Assembly (NCBI GenBank): GCA_030372335.1
Contig: JAUDCW010000005.1
Reading direction: 5' to 3' (one strand)
DNA from: JALCOL01 sp022649665
GTDB lineage: Bacteria; Bacillota; Bacilli; Lactobacillales; Enterococcaceae
Length of the DNA stretch: 64,000 nt
Below are positions 51,269-60,776 of this stretch, piece by piece. How positions within the stretch are numbered: the stretch's first letter is position 1; the number at the start of each line of letters is the position of its first letter. A program made the translations under genes and the position numbers. Under the pieces are notes generated by a model. The model did not search any database. It worked only from the letters and a program-made list of their open reading frames with translations, and was not told where the DNA came from.

Positions 51269-52385
51269 GATGATTTCCTTCTTTCTTCAGCTTTTGATTG
51301 ATTTCTTGCAGCCGCTCGTCCGCGGCATATTGCTGGAACAGCGGATTGTCTACCACCATTTTTTGAAGCTGCGACTCGACCAGTTGCGGTGCGCGCGGCA
51401 TATTGCGTCCAAGATCCAGCTGATCGAACCAAGCGTCCAGCTGATCAAAAGCCGCATCGCCGTGCAATTTAACAGGAAATTTGACAGTTTCATACAGCGC
51501 GGCAAATTTCTCCAAGACATTCAGCGTCGCTTCTTTGTCGCCGGCGGCCGCAAAACCGGTTGCCGCTGATAAATAGAAATTCAGCGTGCTGATCGGGTGC
51601 AACTGACCGAAATCAAAGGTATCGATCATTGTTTGCGCGCGTTGGTACGTCGTTAAAAATTTTTGCGGTTTCTTCTTGAGTGCTTGCAGATAATTGCTGA
51701 ATAAGCTCATCATGACCGTCAAATATTGAAAAAGCGCACTTTGATAAGTAGCAGCTTCTTCGGCTGTTTTGCCTTCCTGTGCGTATGCGGCAGCGATCAA
51801 TGTCTCAGCCGGAAAATACGCCGGAGTGAATTTACCGAGCCGCTTCAAAACGCTTTCCGGCTTTCTCTCGAGCAGCAGTGTATAGGCTTCAAGATTCACT
51901 GCATAATTGATCAGCTCATGATCTTTGGCAGCAGTGCGCACGCGCACAAATAATTCTCTCGCCTCCGGAATATATTTTTGGGCTTTTTCTTCCGCTGAAG
52001 TGCCCGGCAAAAGATCATAATGGTTCAGCAGCAAGAGCCCCATCTCCAAAAGAAACGGATAGCACGCATAATAGCGGCGGATCAAACTGCGAATCGTCCG
52101 CAAAACTTGCGTAGCGGGCTGGGTCACTAACGAATCTTGCAGCTGCACATAAATGCGCTGGATCTCGAGCGGCGAAAGCTGCGGCTCATAATCCATCAAT
52201 GAGTCGATCGTAAGATCAAAATACGCCGCGATCGCCGGTAAAAGTGTAATGTCCGGATAAGACAATTTGTTTTCCCATTTGGAGACTGACGCTTTCGAAA
52301 CACCTAAAAAATCAGCCAGCTCTTGCTGAGTCACCTTGCGCTCTTTACGCTTTTGCGCGATCACCGCTCCCAGATTGACTTTCAT
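51261..52385 (-). CDS. XRE regulator with C-terminal helical repeat domain
   Basis: 374 residues: N-terminal HTH (VTQQELADFLGVSKASVSKWE, about 18-38), then an all-helical region of ~300 residues that looks like TPR-type repeats, as in Rgg/PlcR-like or related regulators. ATG 52385 with TTGAGG 8 nt upstream. First gene of the operon with PLDc_N, ABC ATPase and permease, so it probably controls this exporter. Whether a peptide ligand is sensed is unknown. Confidence 0.88.
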   Translation of the reverse strand: MKVNLGAVIAQKRKERKVTQQELADFLGVSKASVSKWENKLSYPDITLLPAIAAYFDLTIDSLMDYEPQLSPLEIQRIYVQLQDSLVTQPATQVLRTIRSLIRRYYACYPFLLEMGLLLLNHYDLLPGTSAEEKAQKYIPEARELFVRVRTAAKDHELINYAVNLEAYTLLLERKPESVLKRLGKFTPAYFPAETLIAAAYAQEGKTAEEAATYQSALFQYLTVMMSLFSNYLQALKKKPQKFLTTYQRAQTMIDTFDFGQLHPISTLNFYLSAATGFAAAGDKEATLNVLEKFAALYETVKFPVKLHGDAAFDQLDAWFDQLDLGRNMPRAPQLVESQLQKMVVDNPLFQQYAADERLQEINQKLKKEGNHHA

Positions 52386-52404
52386 CTGTCTCACCTCAAC
52401 CCTT

Positions 52405-52432
52405 AGTCTAGCAGAATTTCTGTTTGAGTAAA
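52405..52432 (-). promoter_or_regulatory. Promoter of the XRE/ABC operon
   Basis: On the minus strand, TTTACT (52432-52427) and TAGACT (52410-52405) are 16 bp apart, 19 bp before the XRE gene ATG. Confidence 0.55.
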
Positions 52433-52479
52433 GCGAGTGATTGTTTACTTTTCGAGAGAATAATCAACTGAACGGAAAC

Positions 52480-52512
52480 AAAAAAAGCCATGACAAATTC
52501 GTCACAGCTTTT
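52480..52512 (-). terminator. pflA terminator
   Basis: Minus-strand stem AAGCTGTGAC/GTCATGGCTT (ten pairs, two G-T) followed by seven T residues, 24 bp after the pflA stop. Confidence 0.82.
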
Positions 52513-52535
52513 CGCAATACATAATTTATGTTGAG

Positions 52536-53357
52536 TTAAAATTTCCGGGTCAAATATCCTTTATAGTCTGCAGTATGCAGCAGCTGGTTAGCATTTTCGA
52601 TCCGTTCTTTCGTTGGCGGATCGATGCCTTCGAGCGGATACTTCATGCCGAGGTCCGCCCATTTATAGGCGCCCATCGTGTGGTACGGCAGTACTTCGAC
52701 TTTATCGACATTATGGAGCGACTTGATGAATTTATCGAGCGCCGCAAGATATTCATCGGTATCATTCCGGTGCGGGACCAGGACGTGGCGGATCCAGACC
52801 GGTTTACCGATTTCAGACAAGTAATCGGCCATTTCCAAAATATTTTTGTTCGTGTGGCCGGTGAGTATTTGATGCCCTTTGACATCGATATGTTTGATAT
52901 CGAAAAGCACCAGATCCGTGTAATGCATCAATTCTTTAAATTGTGAAAAGAACGGTTCTTTGAAAGTGAACGGCTGGCCGCAGGTGTCAAGCGTCGTGTT
53001 GACGCCGGCCGCTTTTGCCCGTTTGAACAGATCGATCAAAAAGGCCATTTGCAGGAGCGGTTCGCCGCCGCTGACAGTGATGCCGCCGCGCTTTCCCCAA
53101 TAAGTCCGGTAATTGAGTGCTTCTTTCAGCATTTCTTCGGAGCTGCGGACTTTCGCATTCGGATCGTTGACTTTCCACGTATCTGGGTTGTGACAGAATT
53201 GGCAGCGCATATTGCAGCCCTGCATGAAAATAATAAAGCGCACGCCGGGGCCGTCGACCGAGCCAAAGCTTTCCACGGAATGGATCTTGCCGTAAACCGC
53301 CGTATCGCGTTTTTTTGTTGACGTCGGAGAGGACATTTCTTTTGTTGTGATCGTCAT
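52536..53357 (-). CDS. pflA: Pyruvate formate-lyase activating enzyme
   Basis: Radical SAM enzyme that installs the glycyl radical in PflB. 273 residues. The CX3CX2C cluster motif is QGCNMRCQFCHNPDTW (around 49-64), followed by GGITVSGGEPLLQ and LDTCGQPF. ATG 53357 with GAGGAAGG upstream; a GTG three codons earlier overlaps the site. Lies 125 bp downstream of pflB, with a hairpin between. Confidence 0.96.
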   Translation of the reverse strand: MTITTKEMSSPTSTKKRDTAVYGKIHSVESFGSVDGPGVRFIIFMQGCNMRCQFCHNPDTWKVNDPNAKVRSSEEMLKEALNYRTYWGKRGGITVSGGEPLLQMAFLIDLFKRAKAAGVNTTLDTCGQPFTFKEPFFSQFKELMHYTDLVLFDIKHIDVKGHQILTGHTNKNILEMADYLSEIGKPVWIRHVLVPHRNDTDEYLAALDKFIKSLHNVDKVEVLPYHTMGAYKWADLGMKYPLEGIDPPTKERIENANQLLHTADYKGYLTRKF

Positions 53358-53415
53358 ATGAATCACCCTTCCTCAAGCTAATGATAGCGCAAAAAAACTA
53401 TTATGTACTCAAATT

Positions 53416-53461
53416 TGCTTTTAAAAAAGCAAGGCCGAAACAGTGTGTGACTGCTCCGGCC
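53416..53461 (-). terminator. Hairpin with T-run between pflB and pflA
   Basis: Minus-strand stem GGCCG/CGGCC with an inner CAGT/ACTG pair, then TTGCTTTTTT. It likely terminates part of the pflB transcripts, lowering pflA relative to pflB. Confidence 0.7.
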
Positions 53462-53482
53462 CAGATTTCGAAATATTGGCTG

Positions 53483-55762
53483 CTACATCTTCGAATGGAA
53501 GGTCCGGTGGATGACATCCAATTGTTGTTCACGCGTCATGTCGATGAATTTCACTGCGTATCCGGAAACACGGATCGTGAAGTTTGCATACTCTTCTTTT
53601 TCCGGGTGTTCCATCGCATCGATCAATTTCTCGCGCCCGAAGATGTTGACATTGATGTGGTGGGCGCCGCGGTCAAAGTAGCCGTCCAAGACGCTGCACA
53701 AGTTGTCGATTCGTTCGTCTTCATCATGTCCCAAAGCATCCGGGTTGATGCTTTGTGTATTCGAGATCCCGTCAAGCGCATCTTCATACGGTAATTTCGT
53801 CAGCGAGTTGAGAGATGCAAGCAATCCGTGCTGTTCTGCGCCGTAAGAAGGATTTGCTCCTGGAGAAAGCGGTTCGCCGGCTTTGCGTCCATCTGGAAGC
53901 GAACCAGTTGCTTTTCCGTAAACGACGTTTGAAGTGATCGTCAAGATCGAAGTCGTTGGTTCGGAATCGCGATACGTATGGTAATGTTCCAATTTTTCCA
54001 AGAAAGCTTTCAGCAACCAAACGGCGATATCATCGGCGCGGTCGTCATCGTTCCCGTAACGCGGGAAGTCGCCTTCGATTTCATAATCTTCTGCGATCCC
54101 GTCTTCGTCGCGGACCACTTTGACTTTCGCGTATTTCACTGCGGAAAGTGAGTCGACAACGTGGGAGAATCCAGCGATCCCGGTCGCAAAAGTCCGTTTC
54201 AAGTGCGTATCCATCAACGCCATTTCAGCGGCTTCATAGTAATATTTATCATGCATGAAGTGGATCATGTTGAGTGTATTGACATACATCCCAGCGAGCC
54301 ATTCCATCATGTGATCGAATTTCTCCATCAATTCATCGTAATCCAAGTAGTCGCTCGTGATCGCTGCCAATTCTGGACCGACTTGCGCTTTCGATTTTTC
54401 ATCGACCCCGCCGTTAATCGCATACAAAAGGCATTTCGCCAAGTTGGCGCGGGCGCCGAAGAATTGCATTTCTTTCCCAGTCTGGGTCGCCGAAACACAG
54501 CAGCAGATCGCATAGTCATCGAGCCAAACCGGCCGCATCACGTCATCGTTTTCATATTGGATCGAAGATGTATCGATCGAGATTTTTGCGGCATAATCTT
54601 TGAATGGTTCCGGCAAACGAGACGAATAGAGAACTGTCAAGTTTGGTTCAGGCGCTGGTCCCATATTTTCAAGCGTATGCAGGAAGCGGAAATCATTTTT
54701 TGTAACGAGCGTTCGACCGTCTTGCCCCATTCCGGCAAGCGAAAGAGTCGCCCATACCGGGTCGCCCGAGAAGAGTTCATTATAAGAAGGGATCCGCGCG
54801 AATTTGACCATCCGCAGCTTCATCACCAAGTGATCGATCAATTCTTGTGCTTGTTCTTCCGTGATCACTTCATTTTCCAAGTCGCGTTGGATGTATACAT
54901 CCAAGAATGCCGAAACGCGGCCGATCGACATTGCTGCGCCGTTTTGTTCTTTGATCGCAGCAAGGTAGCCGAAGTATGTCCATTGCACAGCTTCTTGGGC
55001 ATTCAAGGCTGGGCGGGAAATATCAAAGCCGTAAGCTTCCGCCATTTCTTTGATGCGTTTCAAGGCTTTGTATTGATCGCTGATTTCTTCACGAAGCTGG
55101 ATCTGTTCATCAGTCATTTGTCCGCCTTTGCCGACTTCATCATGATCTTTGAACTTTTGTTCCATCAAATAATCGATCCCGTACAAAGCGACCCGGCGGT
55201 AATCGCCGACGATCCGTCCGCGGCCGTAAGTATCCGGAAGTCCGGTAATGATCTTGTTCCGGCGTGCTGCCCGAATTTCAGGTGTGTAGACGTCGAATAC
55301 GCCTTGGTTGTGGGTTTTATGATATTTCGTAAAGATCTCATGGAATTCCGGGTTCGGCGTATAACCATAACTCGTCAACGCTTCTTCCGCCATCCGGATC
55401 CCGCCGTAAGGCATGAATGCTCTTTTGAGCGGTTTGTCAGTTTGCAGCCCAACGATTTTTTCAAGATTTTTTTCTTTTTCATCGATATATCCGGGACCGT
55501 AAGCGTTGGCACTGGATACGACATCTGCTTCCATATCCAAAACGCCGCCGTTTGCACGTTCCTGTTTTTGCAGTTTTTGCAATTGATCCCATAGTTCATC
55601 GGTCGCTTTTGTCGGACCGGCTAAAAATTCTGTTCCGCCGTGGTAAGGCGTGTAGTTTGCCTGGATAAAATCACGGGTGTTGATTTCTTCTTTCCAGAGG
55701 CGTCCTTTGAAACCTTTCCAAGCTTCTTCTTTGACCGTATCGAGCGTTGTGTTTGTTGTCAT
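53483..55762 (-). CDS. pflB: Formate C-acetyltransferase (pyruvate formate-lyase)
   Basis: Converts pyruvate and CoA to acetyl-CoA and formate under anaerobiosis. 759 residues. Active-site Cys pair in CCCVSATQTG and glycyl-radical loop RVSGYAVKF near the C-terminus (about 735). ATG 55762 with AGGAGG about 8 nt upstream. Formate made here can feed Fhs. It has its own promoter behind a long AT-rich upstream region. Confidence 0.98.
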   Translation of the reverse strand: MTTNTTLDTVKEEAWKGFKGRLWKEEINTRDFIQANYTPYHGGTEFLAGPTKATDELWDQLQKLQKQERANGGVLDMEADVVSSANAYGPGYIDEKEKNLEKIVGLQTDKPLKRAFMPYGGIRMAEEALTSYGYTPNPEFHEIFTKYHKTHNQGVFDVYTPEIRAARRNKIITGLPDTYGRGRIVGDYRRVALYGIDYLMEQKFKDHDEVGKGGQMTDEQIQLREEISDQYKALKRIKEMAEAYGFDISRPALNAQEAVQWTYFGYLAAIKEQNGAAMSIGRVSAFLDVYIQRDLENEVITEEQAQELIDHLVMKLRMVKFARIPSYNELFSGDPVWATLSLAGMGQDGRTLVTKNDFRFLHTLENMGPAPEPNLTVLYSSRLPEPFKDYAAKISIDTSSIQYENDDVMRPVWLDDYAICCCVSATQTGKEMQFFGARANLAKCLLYAINGGVDEKSKAQVGPELAAITSDYLDYDELMEKFDHMMEWLAGMYVNTLNMIHFMHDKYYYEAAEMALMDTHLKRTFATGIAGFSHVVDSLSAVKYAKVKVVRDEDGIAEDYEIEGDFPRYGNDDDRADDIAVWLLKAFLEKLEHYHTYRDSEPTTSILTITSNVVYGKATGSLPDGRKAGEPLSPGANPSYGAEQHGLLASLNSLTKLPYEDALDGISNTQSINPDALGHDEDERIDNLCSVLDGYFDRGAHHINVNIFGREKLIDAMEHPEKEEYANFTIRVSGYAVKFIDMTREQQLDVIHRTFHSKM

Positions 55763-55813
55763 TTTTATCCTCCTGATCAATTGAAAATCAATGTGTAACA
55801 GCTTCTTGAAATG

Positions 55814-55841
55814 AGTATAACACATCGCGAGAAGAATGCAA
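55814..55841 (-). promoter_or_regulatory. pflB promoter
   Basis: On the minus strand, TTGCAT (55841-55836) and TATACT (55819-55814) are 16 bp apart, preceded by TGTGT; leader of about 45 nt. Confidence 0.7.
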
Positions 55842-56109
55842 TGATTCTTGATAAAATATCGCAGAAAAAAATATTAAAAAAGTGATAGGCGCCACGTCCT
55901 TTGAACCACAATGAACATTACGTATGTTCTTGATTTAGCATAAACATCATCTGTGTGATAATCTGTTATAACGTACTAACACCGTGTAACATTTTCATGA
56001 TACAGAATCGAGTGATAATTTTGCAAGACATTTCTCATGATCTATAATAAATGTTCTTTTATGTATGAAGTAGTACCAATTTCAAAATGAAATTTTGAGA
56101 ACAAAAAAA
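55842..56109. other. AT-rich region upstream of pflB
   Basis: About 270 bp without a gene, markedly more AT-rich than its surroundings. It holds a palindrome GAACAT-N5-ATGTTC (55913-55929) roughly 75 bp upstream of the pflB -35, and several TGTGATAAT-like stretches. No full Rex or cre consensus is recognised by eye. Likely a regulatory region for the anaerobic pflB promoter. Confidence 0.45.
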
Positions 56110-56208
56110 GGCTCGTGACATATTTCTTGTCACGGCCCAATTACCGAATAAACAGTGTTCCAAAAGCAGCATTTTCAGATTAAGAGCTGCGCATTTTTGT
56201 CACTGCTG
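56110..56208 (-). repeat. Dispersed 3'-UTR structured element, copy C, with leuD terminator
   Basis: Read on the minus strand it starts over the leuD stop with CAGTGACAAAAATGCGC, has the core GCTGCTTTTGGAACAC and TGTTTATTCGG, and ends in the hairpin GGCCGTGACA/TGTCACGAGCC (56137-56110) followed by seven T residues (to 56102). The hairpin is a good terminator for leuABCD. Same block order as copies A and B. Confidence 0.83.
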
Positions 56209-56802
56209 CTTTGCTTTTTGCCAATACGCAGGAATTGTTTGCTCGTAAGATTCAATCAGCTCTTCATCTGCCAGCGTGATCGCGATGTCGTCCAGCCCAT
56301 TCAAAAGCTTCTCGCGCCAAGTCGCGTCAAATGCAAAAGGATAGACGTATTCATCGGCACGGACTTCTTGCTGCTCCAAGTCGACGGTGACCGGAGTCAT
56401 CCGGCTGATTTTTGCTAATTGCTCGCGCGCCGCTTGCGGAAGCGTGACCGGGACCAGCCCGTTTTTCGTCGCATTCATAAAGAAGATATCGCTGAAGCTG
56501 CCGGCGATGATCGCACGAAAGCCATAGTCTTTGAGCGCCCAGGCAGCATGTTCGCGCGAGGATCCCGAACCGAAGTTGTCGCCGGCGACTAAAATCGTTG
56601 CTTGACGGTAATCCGGATCGTTCAGCGGAAAATTGGGATTGTCGCTGCCGTCCGGCAGATAGCGCCATTCATCGAACAAGTACTTGCCGAACCCGGTTTT
56701 CTCGACACGCTTCAAATATGCTTTCGGAATCAGCTGGTCGGTATCGATATTGTCATTCATGATCGGGACAAGGATCCCCGTATGCTGTATAAATTTTTCC
56801 AT
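56200..56802 (-). CDS. leuD: 3-isopropylmalate dehydratase small subunit
   Basis: Swivelling subunit of isopropylmalate isomerase. 200 residues with NIDTDQLIPKAYLK, GDNFGSGSSREHAAWAL and the C-terminal NGLDDIAITL typical of LeuD. Follows leuC by 6 bp. Its stop codon lies inside copy C of the dispersed element. Confidence 0.97.
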   Translation of the reverse strand: MEKFIQHTGILVPIMNDNIDTDQLIPKAYLKRVEKTGFGKYLFDEWRYLPDGSDNPNFPLNDPDYRQATILVAGDNFGSGSSREHAAWALKDYGFRAIIAGSFSDIFFMNATKNGLVPVTLPQAAREQLAKISRMTPVTVDLEQQEVRADEYVYPFAFDATWREKLLNGLDDIAITLADEELIESYEQTIPAYWQKAKQQ

Positions 56803-56808
56803 CTCAGA

Positions 56809-58179
56809 TCACCCTTCCTTCCGCAGATCGGCAAAATGCCCGTAAAGTGCCGCAGTCGCGGCCATCGCCGGTGAACAAAGATGCGTACGGGCCCCTTTGC
56901 CTTGGCGGCCTTCAAAATTACGGTTCGAAGTCGAGGCGCAGTGGATCCCTGCGGGCACTTGGTCTGGATTCATTCCGAGACACATCGAACAGCCGGGCTC
57001 CCGCCATTCAAAACCCGCTTCTTTGAATACCTTATCAAGACCAAGCGCCTCAGCATCATGTTTGACCGTTCGCGAGCCTGGCACCACGATTCCGGTGACT
57101 GCCGGTGCGATCTGTTTGCCGCGCACGATCGCCGCGGCTTCTTTCAGATCAGATAGTCTCCCATTCGTACAAGAACCGATAAAAACATACCCGATTGGGA
57201 TCTCTTCGATTTTTTGGCCGGCCTGAAGGTCCATATACTGATAAGCTCGTTCGTCATTCAAGTCTTGCGCTTCCGGCAGCACCTCATCGATCATTACCCC
57301 CATTTCGGGATTCGTGCCCCACGTGACCATTGGTGCGAGTTTGCCGGCATCGAGTTCAAGCACTTTGTCATACTTCGCATCCGCGTCACTCGGAAGCTTC
57401 CGCCAATCTTTGATCGCCGCTTCCATATCAAGCGGCGCGAATTCGCGCCCTGCCACATAGTCGAACGTTTTATCGTCGGGAGCGATCAGGCCCATCTTGG
57501 CGCCGCCTTCGATCGCCATATTGCAGATCGTCATGCGTTCATCCATCGAAAGTGCCGTGATCGTGTCGCCGAAAAATTCAGCGGCATAGCCGACACCGAA
57601 ATCAACACCGTATTTCGCGATCAGCGCTAAAATCACGTCTTTTGCATAAACGCCTTGCGGCAGTTTACCGGTGATCTTGATCCCCATCGTTTTCGGTTTC
57701 TTTTGCCAGATCGTCTGCGTCGCAAAAACATGCTCGACTTCACTGGTGCCGATCCCAAACGCCAGCGCCCCAAAAGCTCCGTGGGTCGCGGTATGGGAAT
57801 CCCCGCATACGATCAATTTGCCGGGCTGTGTGAGGCCGGTCTCGGGACCGACCATGTGAACGATCCCTTGCCGTTCACTGCCGTTTTCGCAAAACTCGAC
57901 CCCGAATTCGCGGCAGTTTTTTTCTAAAGTTTCGATCTGCTTTTTTGCCACTTCATCTTTGATATTGAAAATATCTTTTGTCGGAACATTGTGATCGATC
58001 GTCCCAAACGTCTTTTCTGGACGGCGCAGTTCGCGGCCGGCTTCGCGCAAGCCTTCAAAGGCCTGCGGAGACGTTACTTCGTGGATCAGCTGAAGATCGA
58101 CATACAGCAGCTCAGGTTCACCGGGATGTGAGATCACGACGTGCCGGTCCCAGAGTTTATCAAATAAGGTTTTTCCCAT
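56809..58179 (-). CDS. leuC: 3-isopropylmalate dehydratase large subunit
   Basis: Aconitase-type subunit carrying the 4Fe-4S cluster. 456 residues. Cluster Cys motifs FIGSCTNGRLSDL and CSMCLGMNPD, plus CGDSHTATHGAFGALAFGIG. Starts 3 nt after leuB. Confidence 0.98.
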   Translation of the reverse strand: MGKTLFDKLWDRHVVISHPGEPELLYVDLQLIHEVTSPQAFEGLREAGRELRRPEKTFGTIDHNVPTKDIFNIKDEVAKKQIETLEKNCREFGVEFCENGSERQGIVHMVGPETGLTQPGKLIVCGDSHTATHGAFGALAFGIGTSEVEHVFATQTIWQKKPKTMGIKITGKLPQGVYAKDVILALIAKYGVDFGVGYAAEFFGDTITALSMDERMTICNMAIEGGAKMGLIAPDDKTFDYVAGREFAPLDMEAAIKDWRKLPSDADAKYDKVLELDAGKLAPMVTWGTNPEMGVMIDEVLPEAQDLNDERAYQYMDLQAGQKIEEIPIGYVFIGSCTNGRLSDLKEAAAIVRGKQIAPAVTGIVVPGSRTVKHDAEALGLDKVFKEAGFEWREPGCSMCLGMNPDQVPAGIHCASTSNRNFEGRQGKGARTHLCSPAMAATAALYGHFADLRKEG

Positions 58180-58182
58180 GGA

Positions 58183-59238
58183 TCATTCCTCCTCGAGCGT
58201 TTTGGATAGTTTTTCAGCAAAACTGGTGGTCGTCTCTTCGCCGCCCAGATCTTTTGTCATGATTCCTTCATCTAACAGCCGGTCGATCGCATCTTCAACA
58301 CGCTTTGCGATCTCAGTCAGCTGAAAAGTGTCGCGCAGCATCATCGTCATCGATAAAAGCATCGAGATCGGATTCGCCAAATTTTTGCCGGCAATGTCAG
58401 GCGCTGAACCATGGATCGGTTCATAAAGTGCCGGTCCGCCCGCGGAAAGCGAAGCACTCGGCATCATCCCGAGCGAACCTGGAATAACCGAGGCTTCATC
58501 GCTTAAAATATCGCCGAAAAGATTCTCAGTGACGACGACATCGAATTCGCTCGGATTTTTGATCAACATCATCGCGCAGCTGTCAACGAGCTGATGATGC
58601 AGTGTCACATCAGGATATTGGGCGGCGACTTCTTCGGCTGTCTTGCGCCATAATTTGCTGGTCGCGAGTACGTTCGCCTTATCGACGCTTGTCACGATCT
58701 TTTTCCTTTTTTGCGCCATTTGAAACGCCACATGCAAAATGCGTTCGATCTCCGCTTTTGAATACACACAAGTATCAAGGGCGGAGGTTTCCGTCAATTC
58801 GCGCGGTTTGCCGAAATAAAGGCCGCCAGTCAGCTCGCGCACGATCACGAAATCAGTGCCGGCGATCACTTCCGGCTTGATCGGCGAACGCGGAGCGATC
58901 ACCGGCGAAACTTTGATCGGCCGGATATTTGCGAATAGTTCAAGTGATTTGCGCAATTTCAAAAGTCCCGCTTCCGGCGTTTCAGCCGCATGTTCATATG
59001 CGGGATCACCGATCGCTGCTAACAAGATCGCATCGGCCTGTGCGCACGCGGTGAGCGTTTTATCGGGAAGCGGCGTTCCGCTTTCTTTGATCCCCGCAGC
59101 TCCAAAAGGAAATGGAGCGATTTTGAAATGCAAGTCGTATTTTTGATCGAGCTGACGCAAAATTTTTAACGCTGCGTCCATGATCTCTGGGCCGATCCCG
59201 TCACCAGGAAGCGCCGCGATTACTTTTTCATTTGTCAT
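58183..59238 (-). CDS. leuB: 3-isopropylmalate dehydrogenase
   Basis: NAD-dependent oxidative decarboxylation of 3-isopropylmalate. 351 residues; ALPGDGIGPEIMD at the N-terminus, ELTGGLYFGKPRE substrate loop, NLFGDILSDEASVIPGSLG and HGSAPDIAGKNLANP metal/NAD sites. ATG overlaps the leuA stop by 4 bp. Confidence 0.98.
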   Translation of the reverse strand: MTNEKVIAALPGDGIGPEIMDAALKILRQLDQKYDLHFKIAPFPFGAAGIKESGTPLPDKTLTACAQADAILLAAIGDPAYEHAAETPEAGLLKLRKSLELFANIRPIKVSPVIAPRSPIKPEVIAGTDFVIVRELTGGLYFGKPRELTETSALDTCVYSKAEIERILHVAFQMAQKRKKIVTSVDKANVLATSKLWRKTAEEVAAQYPDVTLHHQLVDSCAMMLIKNPSEFDVVVTENLFGDILSDEASVIPGSLGMMPSASLSAGGPALYEPIHGSAPDIAGKNLANPISMLLSMTMMLRDTFQLTEIAKRVEDAIDRLLDEGIMTKDLGGEETTTSFAEKLSKTLEEE

Positions 59239-60749
59239 TCGTTTCCCTCCATTGCTTTCAAATTAGCGACTGCTTCCAAATAAGCTTTCGCAGAAGCTTG
59301 CAGCACATCGAAATCGATCCCGACCCCGTTCATCAACTGGCCATCGTCATTTTGAATGCTTACATGGACTTCGGCTTGGGCATCTTCGCCGCCGGTGATC
59401 GCTTGGATGCGGTACTGCGTTAGTTTGTAATGGCTCTTCATGATGCGGTCGATCGTGTTGTAGATCGCCTGGATGCTCCCGCCGCCGACTGCCGAATCCG
59501 TTACTTGGACTTCGCCGTGATTCACGGTTGCGATCGCTCCTTGATAGCCGTCAGAAACATATTGCAGTTGCAGCTGGCCGATCGTATACTCGGGATTTTC
59601 ACTTTGATTTCCGTGGATCAAGGCGATCAGATCCTGATCAGTGATCTCGCGCTTTTTGTCCGCCAATACTTTGAAAGATTTGAAGAATTTAGCGATTTGT
59701 TCATCAGTGAAGGTATACCCCAGCTTTTCGAGCCGCGCTTTGAAAGCATGGCGTCCCGAAAGTTTGCCGAGCGGCAGCGACGAGTCGCTGACGCCCACGA
59801 GTGTCGGCGTAATGATCTCATACGTATTCGGATTTTTAAGAAAGCCGTCTTGATGGATCCCGGACTCATGGGCATAGGCGTTCGAGCCGACGACCGCTTT
59901 GTTGCGCGGAACCGCAACTCCCGAAAGCCGGCTGACGAGGTCGCTTGTTTTTTTCGTTTCATTTAAAATGATTTTTGTTTGCGCTTCATAATAGTCTTTG
60001 CGGATATAAAGTGCTAACGCGATTTCCTCCAGTGCGGTATTTCCAGCACGTTCGCCGATCCCGTTGACGGTTCCTTCAACGCGCGAAGCCCCGTTTTCGA
60101 TCGCTGCCAGCGCATTGGCGGTCGCCATTCCCAGGTCATCATGGCAATGGGAGGAATAAATGATCTCTTCATCGCAGACGATTTCTTTTTTCAGTTTTCG
60201 GAAGATCGCCCCATATTCGTTCGGATTGCTGTAGCCGACCGTGTCGGGGATATTGATGATCCGCGCGCCGGCATCAACGGCTGTCTGGACCGCGATCCGT
60301 AAAAATTCCGGTTCGGTCCGCGTCGCGTCTTCCGGTGAAAACTGGACCAGTTCAAATTTTTCTTTCGCGTAGCTGACGTGTTCAGCGATGCTTTCCAGCA
60401 CTTCATCCGGGGTCATTTTTAGTTTGTATTCCATATGGACCGGACTTGTTGCAATGAAGACATGGATCTGCGGAAGCTTCGCCCCTTTGAGCGCTTCATA
60501 CGCGCGGTCGATATCTTTTTTTTGGCAGCGTGCGAGCCCGACGACCCGCATTTTTTCAACCGAATTTGCGATTTCGCGGACTGCTTCAAAATCTCCCGGG
60601 GATGCAACGGGAAATCCGGCTTCGATCGCATCGATCCCCCAACGTTCCAATTGCCGTGCGATTTGTACTTTTTCCTGGATATTAAAATTGACTCCCGGTG
60701 TTTGATCGCCGTCTCGTAAAGTAGTATCGAATAGCTGGACTTTTCTCAT
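59235..60749 (-). CDS. leuA: 2-isopropylmalate synthase
   Basis: First committed step of leucine synthesis. 504 residues: TIM-barrel catalytic domain with FDTTLRDGDQTPGV and SSHCHDDLGMATANALAAIENG metal site, then a C-terminal LeuA regulatory domain (about 390-500, GGSIQAIYNTIDRI) expected to bind leucine for feedback inhibition. AGGAGG precedes ATG 60749. First structural gene of leuABCD; the ilv genes supplying 2-ketoisovalerate are not in this window. Confidence 0.97.
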   Translation of the reverse strand: MRKVQLFDTTLRDGDQTPGVNFNIQEKVQIARQLERWGIDAIEAGFPVASPGDFEAVREIANSVEKMRVVGLARCQKKDIDRAYEALKGAKLPQIHVFIATSPVHMEYKLKMTPDEVLESIAEHVSYAKEKFELVQFSPEDATRTEPEFLRIAVQTAVDAGARIINIPDTVGYSNPNEYGAIFRKLKKEIVCDEEIIYSSHCHDDLGMATANALAAIENGASRVEGTVNGIGERAGNTALEEIALALYIRKDYYEAQTKIILNETKKTSDLVSRLSGVAVPRNKAVVGSNAYAHESGIHQDGFLKNPNTYEIITPTLVGVSDSSLPLGKLSGRHAFKARLEKLGYTFTDEQIAKFFKSFKVLADKKREITDQDLIALIHGNQSENPEYTIGQLQLQYVSDGYQGAIATVNHGEVQVTDSAVGGGSIQAIYNTIDRIMKSHYKLTQYRIQAITGGEDAQAEVHVSIQNDDGQLMNGVGIDFDVLQASAKAYLEAVANLKAMEGNE

Positions 60750-60776
60750 TTAATTTCCTCCTCAGATTAAAAGTAC

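Noticed and set aside
54161..55594. Long open frame (477 codons) on the plus strand, antisense to pflB
   Set aside because: It lies wholly within pflB, has no ribosome binding site, and its composition (Phe/Arg/Ile/His-rich) is that of a complementary-strand shadow of a strongly biased gene.
55842..56109. Rex-type operator (TTGTGA-N6-TCACAA) before pflB
   Set aside because: Several TGTGATAAT-like fragments exist, but no full palindrome of that consensus was found by eye.
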